A DNA stretch of 64,000 nt. It comes from an uncultured Lachnospiraceae bacterium. Its GTDB lineage: Bacteria; Bacillota; Clostridia; Lachnospirales; Lachnospiraceae. Below are positions 14,572 through 23,445 of this stretch, in pieces. The DNA lies in the NCBI GenBank assembly GCA_947176065.1, contig CAMWPB010000010.1, positions 1 to 64,000 on the forward strand, given 5' to 3'. The notes beneath the pieces were generated by a model. That model made no database searches. It worked only from the letters and a program-made list of their open reading frames with translations, and was not told the DNA's origin. How positions within the stretch are numbered: the stretch's first letter is position 1; every line of letters begins with the position of its first letter. The position numbers and the translations under genes are program-made.

Positions 14572-15666
14572 ATGATGTATGAAATATTGCACGGGGAAAA
14601 ATTGGTGGCGTCCATCACATTGCAGGGAGAATGCGAGATCTGTCTGGCTCGCTTTATGCCCTGCAATTTATATTTGGAAGAGACGGAAGAACTGGATGGA
14701 AGAGTGGACAACGTGACCAATTTTTACTATTGGTGTGCCACACGGGTGCTTACGCTTGACCGAAAATATGCCAAAGAGATTCTGAACAGCTTAGGGATGG
14801 GGCAGGCGGTGACGGACAGAGAGCGTGCCCGTATAGCGCTGTCTTACCACTGTCTGTCGCTGACGGATATTTACTGGGTACGGGAAGCGGGAGAAGAGAT
14901 TACTTACGCGGAAATCAATTTATATGAAAATCATTTGAATAACGCTTTTGTGGACATTGCGCTGCGTGGACGGCAGATGACGGTTCAAAACGCCCATCTT
15001 CTGGCCGGGGACACTTCTACAAACGGCTGCTTTCCGAAAGCGTGGATCAGGGAGGCGGATGGGTTTTATCTTTTGAAGGACGGGGATCAGGAGGCGGTGG
15101 AGCGGGAGCTTTTGGCCAGCCGGATCTGTCGCTGTTTTCGGTGCAATCAGGTGAAATATGAGCCTTTTATATATGATGGACAAACTGTGTCGAGGAGCAG
15201 GCTGATGACCAGTCTGGATTATGGCATTATTTCGCGGGAGGCCTTTGAAATCTATGCGGCAAATCAGGAAATCGACGTGATGTCATATGTGCTGGCGTTG
15301 GATGCTTATTCCTTTTATATGATGAACATTCTGGATTATCTGGTGGGAAACACGGACAGGCATTGGGGAAACTGGGGCTTCCTGGTCGATAATGAGACCG
15401 GGGAAATATTGCGGCTGCATGATCTGATGGATTTCAATCAGGCTTTTTCGGCGTATGACTCTGTGGATGGGGCAGGGTGCCAGACCATTTCGGGCAGGAT
15501 GTTGACACAGCGGGAGGCGGCGCTGGAGGCAGTACGGCAGATCGGCCTGAATCAGGTGGAAGAGCTGGGAACGGGTTTATTTGTTAAGGCGCCAGAGATG
15601 GAGGATATGTTTTGGCGCCGGTTTGAGCTTCTTCGCGAAGAAACAGGGAAATGCATTGAATGGTAA
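14572..15666 (+). CDS. HipA-like kinase, orphan
   Basis: The 364-aa protein resembles phage- and island-borne HipA-fold serine/threonine kinases. The ATP-anchoring Lys is probably in FYLLKDG near residue 168, followed by the helix ERELLASRICR. The catalytic loop GNTDRHWGNWG lies near 260, and HDLMDFNQAF near 285 stands where the metal-binding Asp segment is expected. Residues 1-145 have no recognised domain. Classical HipA is paired with an adjacent HipB repressor; none is here, and the XRE gene at 12742 is 1.3 kb away on the other strand. The start has only a weak binding site (AGAGGCGG); ATG 14575 is an alternative. Confidence 0.65.
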   Translation: MMYEILHGEKLVASITLQGECEICLARFMPCNLYLEETEELDGRVDNVTNFYYWCATRVLTLDRKYAKEILNSLGMGQAVTDRERARIALSYHCLSLTDIYWVREAGEEITYAEINLYENHLNNAFVDIALRGRQMTVQNAHLLAGDTSTNGCFPKAWIREADGFYLLKDGDQEAVERELLASRICRCFRCNQVKYEPFIYDGQTVSRSRLMTSLDYGIISREAFEIYAANQEIDVMSYVLALDAYSFYMMNILDYLVGNTDRHWGNWGFLVDNETGEILRLHDLMDFNQAFSAYDSVDGAGCQTISGRMLTQREAALEAVRQIGLNQVEELGTGLFVKAPEMEDMFWRRFELLREETGKCIEW

Positions 15667-15772
15667 AAGCAAAAGCCTCTATATATAAATTCGGATATTC
15701 CAGAAATTTCCACCAAAATTTCGCAGAAATTCCTATACATTCCTCCGAAAACATGATATAGTTGTTAAGGAT

Positions 15773-15819
15773 TGTTACAAAATGTGACAAAACGTAATAT
15801 TTTGCAACAAAAATGTTAC
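15773..15819 (+). promoter_or_regulatory. Tandem TGTTAC-like repeats before the lysozyme gene
   Basis: Four related hexamers occur: TGTTAC (15773), TGTGAC (15783), TGCAAC (15803) and TGTTAC (15814). The last pair is spaced by 5 nt, the arrangement of the WalR box (TGTWAH-N5-TGTWAH) known from Bacilli; the first pair is spaced by 4 nt. The location upstream of a cell-wall hydrolase fits, but WalR itself is not in this window. Confidence 0.4.
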
Positions 15820-15927
15820 AAACAGAAGGCACATGGAGAAACAGTCCGAAGAAGAACAAAAGAAAACAGGATTGTAAGGAAACGAAAGGGAAATATCCGG
15901 CGCGGAGCAGGCGGATAAAAGGTACAA

Positions 15928-17112
15928 ATGATAAAATTTAACAGAGTGTTGTTACATAGATGGAACAGGGGAATTAAGCGGACTGCCGCGCTGTGTCTGG
16001 CGGGCGCGCTGGCACTTATGCCGGGAATGCAGGCGGAGGCGATTGGGGCCGGAAGCTCCATTGCCAGAGGTATTGACGTGTCCAAGCACAATCTGGGTAT
16101 TGACTGGGGGCAGGTGCCATCTTCCGGGGTGTCTTTTGTCTTCGTGAAAGCGGGCAGTACGAATTCGGGAATCGACCCCTATTTTGACGCCAATATGCGG
16201 GGTGCCAACGCAGCCGGTCTGCGAACCGGCGTGTACCTGTATTCCTATGCGACTAACGCGGAGCAGGCGAGGGCTGAGGCGAACCAGCTTTTACAGTGGA
16301 TTGGCAATTATACGGTGAATTACCCGGTGGTCTATGATGTGGAGGCTCCTTGTCACAAAAATATGTCGCAGGCGCAGCTTCAGGAGCTGATCAATGCGTT
16401 CTGCTCGATCATTGAGGCCAACGGCTACTACCCGGTTGTTTACTCCAGCCGGAATATGTTCCGGGACAAGATTGGCAATATCGGCTACGACAAGTGGGTG
16501 GCGCAGTATGCGGATTCCCTTGAGTATGACGGCAGTGCGGCCTTCTGGCAGAATACCTCTCATGGCAGTGTGGCTGGGATTCCTACCCGGGTGGATATGA
16601 ATTATCAGTTTAAGGATTACGCATCGCTGATTGTGGCGGACGGCTTTGCGCCCCGCGGTGAACAGACGGTATTTTATGCCGGGTATCGGATGCAGAGAAA
16701 CTGTTGGGCGAACTGGGAGAATAATAAGTACCATCTGGACGAGAACGGTTTTGTGCAGAAGGGATGCTGGTTCGAGGACGAGACGGGCAGATATTTCCTT
16801 GCTACGAAGGACGGTCATGCGCTGCGGGAAGACGTGACGATTGAGGGGCAGGATTATTACTTTGACGAAAATGCGGTGATGCAGAGGGGGCTGGTGACCA
16901 GACCCGACGGCAATGTTTATTATTACGATCCGGCTACAGGCGCACTGCAGAGAAATGTGACCGTAAACGTGGACGGCACAGACTACACGGTGGACGGAAA
17001 CGGTATTGCGGCGGTAGTGGCACCGCCTGCGGAACCGGCTCCCGAGCAGGCAGCGGACGGGGTGGCAGCACCGGCAGACGGCGCGCAGGCAGAGCAGGCT
17101 TTGGCCCAGTAA
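15928..17112 (+). CDS. Secreted GH25 lysozyme with C-terminal cell-wall-binding repeats
   Basis: The 394-aa enzyme should cleave peptidoglycan between N-acetylmuramic acid and N-acetylglucosamine. Residues about 1-38 form a signal peptide (basic start, then TAALCLAGALALMPGMQAEA). The GH25 domain spans about 45-240: RGIDVSKHN with a conserved Asp, PVVYDVEAP with the Asp and catalytic Glu near 137, and a late Asp in RVDMNYQF. Residues about 250-355 contain aromatic repeats of the choline-binding type (WANWENNKYHLDENG, QDYYFDENAVM, YYYDPATGAL). The end is Ala/Pro-rich. It stands alone between a repeat-rich upstream region and a terminator. It may act in wall turnover or competition. Confidence 0.88.
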   Translation: MIKFNRVLLHRWNRGIKRTAALCLAGALALMPGMQAEAIGAGSSIARGIDVSKHNLGIDWGQVPSSGVSFVFVKAGSTNSGIDPYFDANMRGANAAGLRTGVYLYSYATNAEQARAEANQLLQWIGNYTVNYPVVYDVEAPCHKNMSQAQLQELINAFCSIIEANGYYPVVYSSRNMFRDKIGNIGYDKWVAQYADSLEYDGSAAFWQNTSHGSVAGIPTRVDMNYQFKDYASLIVADGFAPRGEQTVFYAGYRMQRNCWANWENNKYHLDENGFVQKGCWFEDETGRYFLATKDGHALREDVTIEGQDYYFDENAVMQRGLVTRPDGNVYYYDPATGALQRNVTVNVDGTDYTVDGNGIAAVVAPPAEPAPEQAADGVAAPADGAQAEQALAQ

Positions 17113-17200
17113 GAGCGGACGGTGCGGCGCAGTCATAGAAAGACAGGCGTAAGCGGCTTTTGGTGTAAAATACAGAAAGCAGATAAGTATGAGAACAGAA

Positions 17201-17231
17201 GGGCATCGGCAAAAAACGGTGCTCTTTTTTT
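17201..17231 (+). terminator. Terminator after the lysozyme gene
   Basis: GGGCATCG pairs with CGGTGCTC (with two G-U pairs) around an A-rich loop and is followed by seven T residues. Confidence 0.75.
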
Positions 17232-17265
17232 GCGCCGGTGGTGTCTGACCGTTTGAAAAACCTCT

Positions 17266-17293
17266 TTTAAATATGCCGGTGATGGTATATAAT
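17266..17293 (+). promoter_or_regulatory. Promoter of the zinc-finger protein/polA cluster
   Basis: TTTAAA (17266) and TATAAT (17288) are 16 nt apart. The start of transcription would fall at or near the 21-bp motif GCGTATAAGCAGAGTCAGAAG (17298-17318), so that motif would form the 5' end of the mRNA. Confidence 0.55.
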
Positions 17294-17297
17294 ATTT

Positions 17298-17318
17298 GCG
17301 TATAAGCAGAGTCAGAAG
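17298..17318 (+). repeat. 21-bp dispersed leader motif, copy 2
   Basis: GCGTATAAGCAGAGTCAGAAG. Related copies lie at 1229-1249 and 29029-29049 (two to four differences). All three are in gene leaders, and two follow a terminator directly. Confidence 0.6.
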
Positions 17319-17361
17319 ACGACATGGCAGGACGAATGCTTGCGGAAAGGCGTGGCGGGCA

Positions 17362-17682
17362 ATGAACTGTAAAGAGGCGGAGAAAAAGATACCGCCCTTC
17401 CTGAATGATGAACTGGACGGAAGGGGTCTGGCGGAGTTCGTGGAGCATATCGAGGACTGCCCGGAATGCATGGAGGAATTATCCATTCAGTTTCTGGTGG
17501 CTGAGGGTCTGGAGCAGCTTGAGCAGGGCAATAATTTTAATCTGCAGAAAGCGCTTACGTGGAAGCTGGATGATGCGGATTACAAAATTCGTGTCAACCG
17601 CATTTTACGGCATATCCTTTTGGTGCTGGAAGCTGCCGTTGTGGTGGCGATTATTGCGGCGCTGATTATTGTATCAATGTAA
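17362..17682 (+). CDS. Zinc-finger (zf-HC2-like) membrane protein, anti-sigma-factor type
   Basis: The 106-aa protein begins MNCKEAEKKIPPFLNDEL and carries the HIEDCPEC zinc-binding pattern near residue 34, as in putative anti-sigma factors. A membrane segment closes the protein (residues about 83-105, LLVLEAAVVVAIIAALIIV), so the zinc domain should face the cytoplasm. No sigma factor gene adjoins it, which is odd for this type. A related role as a small regulatory anchor is possible. ATG 17362 fits the family start; the nearest binding site, GGAAAGG, is rather far upstream. polA follows 18 nt later. Confidence 0.65.
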   Translation: MNCKEAEKKIPPFLNDELDGRGLAEFVEHIEDCPECMEELSIQFLVAEGLEQLEQGNNFNLQKALTWKLDDADYKIRVNRILRHILLVLEAAVVVAIIAALIIVSM

Positions 17683-17700
17683 AGAGAAAGGCTTAACTAT

Positions 17701-20430
17701 ATGGCTTTAAAACTGGTTTTGATAGACGGACACAGTATATTGCACAGGGCGTTTTACGGGGTGCCGGAACTGACCAACGGGCAGGGGCTCCACACGAACG
17801 CGATATACGGTTTTTTGAATATTATGTTTAAGATTCTGGAGGAGGAGCAGGCGGATTATCTGGCGGTGGCTTTTGATGTCCATGCGCCTACTTTCCGCCA
17901 CCAGATCTACAAGGAGTATAAGGGCACGAGAAAGCCCATGCCCACGGAACTCAGGGAACAGGTGCCGGTGATGAAGGAACTGCTTCTTGCCATGGGAATC
18001 TGCGTGGTGGAGCAGGCAGGGCTTGAGGCGGACGACATTCTGGGAACCATTGCGAAGCGTGCGGAAAGGGAAGGGATGGAGGTCTCTCTCGTGTCGGGTG
18101 ACAGGGATCTTTTGCAGGTGGCGACGGATCACATCCGAATCAGGATTCCCAAGACGAAGGGCGGCAGAACGCAGGTGGAGGATTACTATGCGAAGGACGT
18201 GGAGGCGGCCTATCAGGTAAATCCGATTCAGTTTATCGACTTAAAGGCTCTCATGGGGGACACGGCGGACAATATTCCCGGCGTGCCGAAAGTGGGGGAG
18301 AAGACCGCAACGGAGCTGATGGTCACCTACGGGTCGCTTGAAAATATTTATGCCCATGCAGAGGAAATTTCCAAAAAGTCAATCCGGGAATCGCTGCTGG
18401 CGAACCGGGAGCTTGCGGACTTAAGCAAGGTGCTGGCGACCATCAATGTGGACGCGGAGATCGCCTTTGATTTCGACCAGGCGAAGATCGGGGATTTTTA
18501 TACAGAAGAGGCGTATGTGCTGTGCAAGCAGCTGGAATTTAAAAATATATTATCCCGCTTCTCCAAAGATGTGGCAGTGTCAAACCGGCAGGAAACTTAT
18601 TTTCATACCGTGACAGATCCGGCGGAGGTGGAGGCGCTTTTTGCTGCCTGCAGGAACAGAGGAGAAGGCGAAGAAGACAGTCGCGAGATCGGGCTGGCGG
18701 TTTTTGGGGATAACAAAGAAGAAAATGGCTGTATGGGCATTGCGCTTGCGCCGGAGGAGAACAATGTAGCTTTTATTCCCTGTCAGGGAGAGGTGACGGA
18801 GGAATACTTGAGAGAGCGTCTGACGGCCCTGAATAAGGATGAGTTATGTAAACTTAACGTGTTTGATATCAAATCCCATTATGATATGATAGAGGAGCCG
18901 GGGGAGGAGAGCATGTGGCGCGGTGAAGATGGCGCGCAGGATGTGCTGAAACCTTACAGAGACAGGAGATACTTCGATATTCTGATCGCGGCGTATCTCA
19001 TAAATCCTTTAAAGAGCGATTACCAGACGGAGGATATCGCGGGCGAGTATCTGGCGCTGACAATCCCGGACAGGACGCAGGTCTGTGGGAAAGGGACTTT
19101 CGCGCAGGCGTATGAGAAGGAGCCGGAGGCTTTTGCGCAGTATGCCTGTTATCAGGCATATGTCTGTCTGGCGGCAGGAAAGGTTTTGCGGGAAAAGCTG
19201 TCTGAGCAGGGCATGACAGAGCTTTTTTATGAGATTGAGATGCCACTGTCCCGTGTGCTCCACGATATGGAACAGTATGGTGTACTGGTGCAGCCTGCGG
19301 CGCTTAAGGCTTACGGCGAGGCGCTGACCGGGAGAATCACGGAACTGGAGCAGAGCATCTGCGAACAGGCAGGGTGCACGTTCAATATCAATTCGCCCAA
19401 GCAGCTTGCGGAGATTCTTTTTGAAAAAATGGGCATCAAGGGCGGCAAGAAGACAAAGACAGGGTATTCCACGGCGGCGGATGTGCTGGAAAAGCTGGCG
19501 CCGGACTATCCGATTGTATCTGATATACTGGAGTACAGGGGGCTTATGAAACTGAAGTCCACCTATGCGGAGGGGCTTTCGGCCTGTATTGCGGCGGACG
19601 GCAGGATTCATTCCACCTTCAACCAGACCATTACGGCCACCGGGCGGATCAGTTCCACGGAGCCGAATTTACAGAATATTCCCATGCGCATGGAACTGGG
19701 GCGGCGGATACGGAAGGTGTTTGTGCCCAGAGAAGGGTATCTTTTCATGGATGCGGATTACTCCCAGATCGAGCTGCGGATTCTGGCGCATATGTCCGAT
19801 GACAAACAGTTGATCGAGGCCTATCGGATGGAGGAGGACATTCACAGGATTACCGCCTCCAAAGTATTCCACACACCCTTTGAGGAGGTGACGGACTTAC
19901 AGAGGCGCAATGCCAAGGCGGTCAATTTCGGTATTGTCTACGGCATCAGTTCTTTCGGGCTGAGTCAGGACTTAAGCATCTCCAAGAAGGAGGCGGCGGA
20001 ATATATCGAGCAGTATTTCAAAACCTATCCGGGCGTCAAGCAGTTCCTGGATCATATGGTAGCGGAGGCGAAGGAACAGGGGTATGTGAAAACGATGTAC
20101 GGGCGCAGGCGGCCCATCCCGGAACTGTCCTCCAACAATTTCATGCAGCGCTCCTTTGGCGAGCGGGTAGCCATGAACTCCCCGATTCAGGGGACGGCGG
20201 CGGACATTATGAAGATCGCCATGATACGGGTATGGGAAAAGCTGCACGGTGGGAACATGAAATCCCGGCTTATTTTGCAGGTGCACGACGAGCTGCTGAT
20301 CGAGACGGAGGCCGGCGAGGAGGAACAGGTACGGCGGATTCTCACGGAGCAGATGCAGCAGGCCGCGGAATTGTCCGTGCGGCTGGAAATCGACCTGCAC
20401 ACGGGAACGGACTGGTATGAGGCGAAGTAA
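17701..20430 (+). CDS. polA: DNA polymerase I
   Basis: PolA fills gaps and removes RNA primers in replication and repair. Residues 1-300 form the 5'-3' nuclease domain (KLVLIDGHSILHRAFYG, the Asp-rich VSGDRDLLQ near 135, GDTADNIPGV near 187). Residues about 300-490 occupy the place of the 3'-5' exonuclease, but the D-x-E metal motif is not seen, so proofreading is probably absent as in many Firmicutes. Residues about 500-909 form the polymerase: DADYSQIELR at 684, RRNAKAVNFGIVYG near 738, VHDELL at 861. The 909-aa length is normal. coaE begins directly after its stop codon. Confidence 0.96.
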   Translation: MALKLVLIDGHSILHRAFYGVPELTNGQGLHTNAIYGFLNIMFKILEEEQADYLAVAFDVHAPTFRHQIYKEYKGTRKPMPTELREQVPVMKELLLAMGICVVEQAGLEADDILGTIAKRAEREGMEVSLVSGDRDLLQVATDHIRIRIPKTKGGRTQVEDYYAKDVEAAYQVNPIQFIDLKALMGDTADNIPGVPKVGEKTATELMVTYGSLENIYAHAEEISKKSIRESLLANRELADLSKVLATINVDAEIAFDFDQAKIGDFYTEEAYVLCKQLEFKNILSRFSKDVAVSNRQETYFHTVTDPAEVEALFAACRNRGEGEEDSREIGLAVFGDNKEENGCMGIALAPEENNVAFIPCQGEVTEEYLRERLTALNKDELCKLNVFDIKSHYDMIEEPGEESMWRGEDGAQDVLKPYRDRRYFDILIAAYLINPLKSDYQTEDIAGEYLALTIPDRTQVCGKGTFAQAYEKEPEAFAQYACYQAYVCLAAGKVLREKLSEQGMTELFYEIEMPLSRVLHDMEQYGVLVQPAALKAYGEALTGRITELEQSICEQAGCTFNINSPKQLAEILFEKMGIKGGKKTKTGYSTAADVLEKLAPDYPIVSDILEYRGLMKLKSTYAEGLSACIAADGRIHSTFNQTITATGRISSTEPNLQNIPMRMELGRRIRKVFVPREGYLFMDADYSQIELRILAHMSDDKQLIEAYRMEEDIHRITASKVFHTPFEEVTDLQRRNAKAVNFGIVYGISSFGLSQDLSISKKEAAEYIEQYFKTYPGVKQFLDHMVAEAKEQGYVKTMYGRRRPIPELSSNNFMQRSFGERVAMNSPIQGTAADIMKIAMIRVWEKLHGGNMKSRLILQVHDELLIETEAGEEEQVRRILTEQMQQAAELSVRLEIDLHTGTDWYEAK

Positions 20431-21039
20431 ATGAAAGTGATTGGAGTTACGGGCGGCGTGGGAGCCGGAAAATCGGAGGTGCTTGCCTATCTGGAAAGAC
20501 GGCGGGACTGCCGCGTTATCATGGCGGACCAGGTGGCACATCAGCTGGAGGAGCCGGGAGAAGCCTGTTATGAACCGCTAAAGGCGCTTCTTGGCACGGA
20601 AATTCTGGATGCGGCGGGTCGGATTGACAGACAGAAGATGGCTGCCCGGATATTCGGGGACGGGGAGCTGCTGTTAAAGGTGAACGGCATCGTACATCCG
20701 GCGGTGAAGGCGTATCTGTCGGAGCAGATAGAAAAGGAGCGGGCCGCAGGGCGGCTGGCATGGTTGTTCATAGAGGCGGCGCTTCTGATCGAGGAGGGCT
20801 ATGCCGGGATTCTGGACGGGCTTTGGTACGTGCATGCGGAGGAAGAGGTCAGACGGCAGCGGCTTCGGAGTACGAGAGGCTACTCCGATGAGAAGATTGA
20901 CGCCATATTGCAAAAGCAGCTTTCGGCGCAGGCTTTTCGTGAGCACTGCGGCGTGGTGATAGAAAACAACGGAACACTGGAAAGTGTTTACACACAAATA
21001 GACAAAGAATTGGGGGAAGATCAGTGGCAGAAGCAATGA
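20431..21039 (+). CDS. coaE: Dephospho-CoA kinase
   Basis: CoaE phosphorylates dephospho-CoA in the last step of coenzyme A synthesis. The 202-aa product starts MKVIGVTGGVGAGKSEV, which holds the Walker A loop, and has the family DQVAHQLEEPG segment near 32 and the lid-region arginines in RRQRLRSTRGYSDEKI near 145. The ATG directly follows the polA stop with no gap, so translation is coupled. It overlaps the next start by 16 nt. A polA-coaE order is common in Firmicutes. Confidence 0.93.
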   Translation: MKVIGVTGGVGAGKSEVLAYLERRRDCRVIMADQVAHQLEEPGEACYEPLKALLGTEILDAAGRIDRQKMAARIFGDGELLLKVNGIVHPAVKAYLSEQIEKERAAGRLAWLFIEAALLIEEGYAGILDGLWYVHAEEEVRRQRLRSTRGYSDEKIDAILQKQLSAQAFREHCGVVIENNGTLESVYTQIDKELGEDQWQKQ

Positions 21040-23396
21040 AATTTCCGGGACAGTTAGTGTTTGGTCTGGATATCGGGACAAGGAGTATTGTGGGTACGGT
21101 AGGATACCGCACGGGCGGTAAGTTTCATGTGGTGTCGCAGAGTATCAGGGAGCATGGGACGAGAGCCATGCTGGACGGACAGATCCATGACATCTATAAG
21201 GTGGGCGGCACCATAAAGGAGGTCAAGGCGGAGCTGGAGGAGCGGATCGGCAGGCCGCTTAAGGACGTCTGTATCGCGGCGGCGGGACGTGTCCTGCAGA
21301 CGGTGACGCTGCGTGTGGATCAGGAGCTGGAGAACGAGCGCGAAATTACGGGAGAAGATATTTACGCGCTGGATTCTTTGGGTGTAGAGAGAGCTTATCA
21401 GGAATTTCTGGAAAATAACGACATGGACATCAAGTTCTACTGTGTGGGATATTCTGTCGTGCGCTATTATATGAACGGTTACACGATAGGAAATCTGGAG
21501 GGACACAAGGCCAAGAGCATCGGCGCGGACCTGATTGCCACTTTCCTGCCGGAGGACGTGGTGAACGGCCTTTACAAGGCGGTGGGAGTTGCGGGGCTGG
21601 AAGTGGTGAACCTGACGCTGGAGCCCATTGCGGCGATTCAGGTGGCGATCCCGGAGATGTACCGCATGTTAAATATTGCGCTTGTGGATGTGGGCGCGGG
21701 CACATCCGATATTTCCGTCACAAGGGACGGCAGTATTATTGCCTACGGCATGATTCCCATTGCCGGGGATTCTCTCACGGAAGTGCTGGCGAAACACTGT
21801 CTGGTAGACTTTGCCACAGCGGAGCAGATCAAGCGTGACACGGGCGTGAAAGACGTGATCGAGTACAAGGATATCATGGGGCTGACGCAGACGATTACCA
21901 CCGAGGAGGTGGAGCGTGTGGTGGCGGACGTGATTGAGAATATGACCAGTCAGGTGGCGGCAAAGATTAAGGAGCTAAACGGCGACAAATCCGTCAGCGC
22001 CGTGTTTGTGGTGGGCGGCGGCGGCAAACTGCCGGGCTACACGCAGGCTCTGGCTTCAAAGCTGGATATCCAGAACGAGCGCGTGGCGGTCAGGGGAGAG
22101 GAAGTCATGCAGGGCATAGAGTTTCTGGAGGAGGATGCCAGAAAGGACTCTCTGATGGTGACCCCCATCGGCATCTGCTTAAGCTTTTATGAGCAGAGCA
22201 ATAACTTTATCTTTGTCTATTTCAATGACCAGCGGGTGAAGATTTACGATAACAGCAAGGCGGCCGTGGTGGATGCGGCGATGCAGGCGGAATTTGCCAG
22301 CGACGGCCTGTTCCCGAAACGCGGGAAAGAACTGAACTTTACGGTGAACGGGAAGCCCCGCATTGCAAGAGGAGAGCTGGGAGAGGCGGCGCGCATTACC
22401 GTCAATGAGAACGAGGCGGATATTTATACGCAGATTCGCGCCAACGACCAGATCCGCGTGGTGGAATCGACTGCCGGAGAGCCGGCGCGGATGACCCTTG
22501 GACAGCTGCCGGAATTTGGAAGCAGGATGTGGGTCGAGGTCAATGAGAAAAAGGTGGATCTGCCCAAGTTTGCCAGTGTAAACGGGGAACTGCAGTCCGA
22601 GTATTATGAGATTCAGGAAAATGACGAGATTGAAATTCTCGGTTACTATACGGTGCGGCAGATTTCTGAGTTTATGGATGTGGTTATCGACTGGAATATG
22701 AATATCTATGTCAATAACAAGATCGCGGACATGGATACACGGGTGTTTGAAAACTTCTCTGTGATCTGGACCATGGAGGATCTGCAGCTTTCCGATGTAG
22801 AGTTTTATGAGCCGGTGAAGGAGGATAGACCTGCGGCAGACGACAGACCGGCGGGAACAGCGGGATTCTCCATGGCGGCAAAGACGGTGCAGACACCGGC
22901 GGCAGATGCGCCGCAGGGAGAGACGGAAGACGTTCCGGATGATGGGAATGCATCCGAAAGCGGCGCGGTGAGTCCTGATCCGGGAGATACAGCGGGATCA
23001 GGCAGAGCGAAAGGCGCGCAGTCGGCAGGGGGACAGAAGCCGAAGGGGGCAAGGATCGTGATGGGCCCCGGCGTGAAGCGCGCCGAGGAGGAGGCGAAGG
23101 CCAAAGCGAGAGCCAGGGAGGAGGCAGCCGCCCGGGCGAAAGCGGAGGAGGAAAGACGCAGGGAAGAACTTCTGAATAAAAATGCGCCTGTTCCCATCAA
23201 CGTGATGGTAAACGGCAGCCCCGTCAGGCTGGTCGGCAAGAAGAATTATGTGTTTGTGGATGTGTTTGAGTATATTGATTTTGATTTGTCCAAGCCTGAG
23301 GGAAGCGGGATTGTAACCAACCTAAACGGCAGGGGTGCGCAGTATATGGAGAGCATCAAAAACGGTGATGTGATCGAAATTTACTGGAAAAAATAG
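21024..23396 (+). CDS. FtsA-like actin-fold protein with a long C-terminal extension
   Basis: Residues about 10-400 resemble the FtsA/PilM branch of the actin superfamily. Visible are FGLDIGTRSIVGTVGY (phosphate 1), the SHS2-like stretch after KDVCIAAAGRVLQTV, ALVDVGAGTSDISV near 217 (phosphate 2) and VFVVGGGGKLPGYTQAL near 330 (adenosine). At 790 aa it is nearly twice normal FtsA length. The remainder holds two ubiquitin-like or beta-rich segments (near 435-600 and 715-790) separated by an Ala/Glu-rich linker at 645-710. GTG 21024 is chosen for the GGGGGAAG site; it overlaps coaE by 16 nt. A cell-division or envelope scaffold role is inferred. A standard ftsA-ftsZ neighbourhood is absent. 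Confidence 0.75.
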   Translation: MAEAMKFPGQLVFGLDIGTRSIVGTVGYRTGGKFHVVSQSIREHGTRAMLDGQIHDIYKVGGTIKEVKAELEERIGRPLKDVCIAAAGRVLQTVTLRVDQELENEREITGEDIYALDSLGVERAYQEFLENNDMDIKFYCVGYSVVRYYMNGYTIGNLEGHKAKSIGADLIATFLPEDVVNGLYKAVGVAGLEVVNLTLEPIAAIQVAIPEMYRMLNIALVDVGAGTSDISVTRDGSIIAYGMIPIAGDSLTEVLAKHCLVDFATAEQIKRDTGVKDVIEYKDIMGLTQTITTEEVERVVADVIENMTSQVAAKIKELNGDKSVSAVFVVGGGGKLPGYTQALASKLDIQNERVAVRGEEVMQGIEFLEEDARKDSLMVTPIGICLSFYEQSNNFIFVYFNDQRVKIYDNSKAAVVDAAMQAEFASDGLFPKRGKELNFTVNGKPRIARGELGEAARITVNENEADIYTQIRANDQIRVVESTAGEPARMTLGQLPEFGSRMWVEVNEKKVDLPKFASVNGELQSEYYEIQENDEIEILGYYTVRQISEFMDVVIDWNMNIYVNNKIADMDTRVFENFSVIWTMEDLQLSDVEFYEPVKEDRPAADDRPAGTAGFSMAAKTVQTPAADAPQGETEDVPDDGNASESGAVSPDPGDTAGSGRAKGAQSAGGQKPKGARIVMGPGVKRAEEEAKAKARAREEAAARAKAEEERRREELLNKNAPVPINVMVNGSPVRLVGKKNYVFVDVFEYIDFDLSKPEGSGIVTNLNGRGAQYMESIKNGDVIEIYWKK

Positions 23397-23445
23397 AAAA
23401 GAGAGGCGGCTGTGGAAGGCATGGCCGCGAAAGGTTTACATAATT

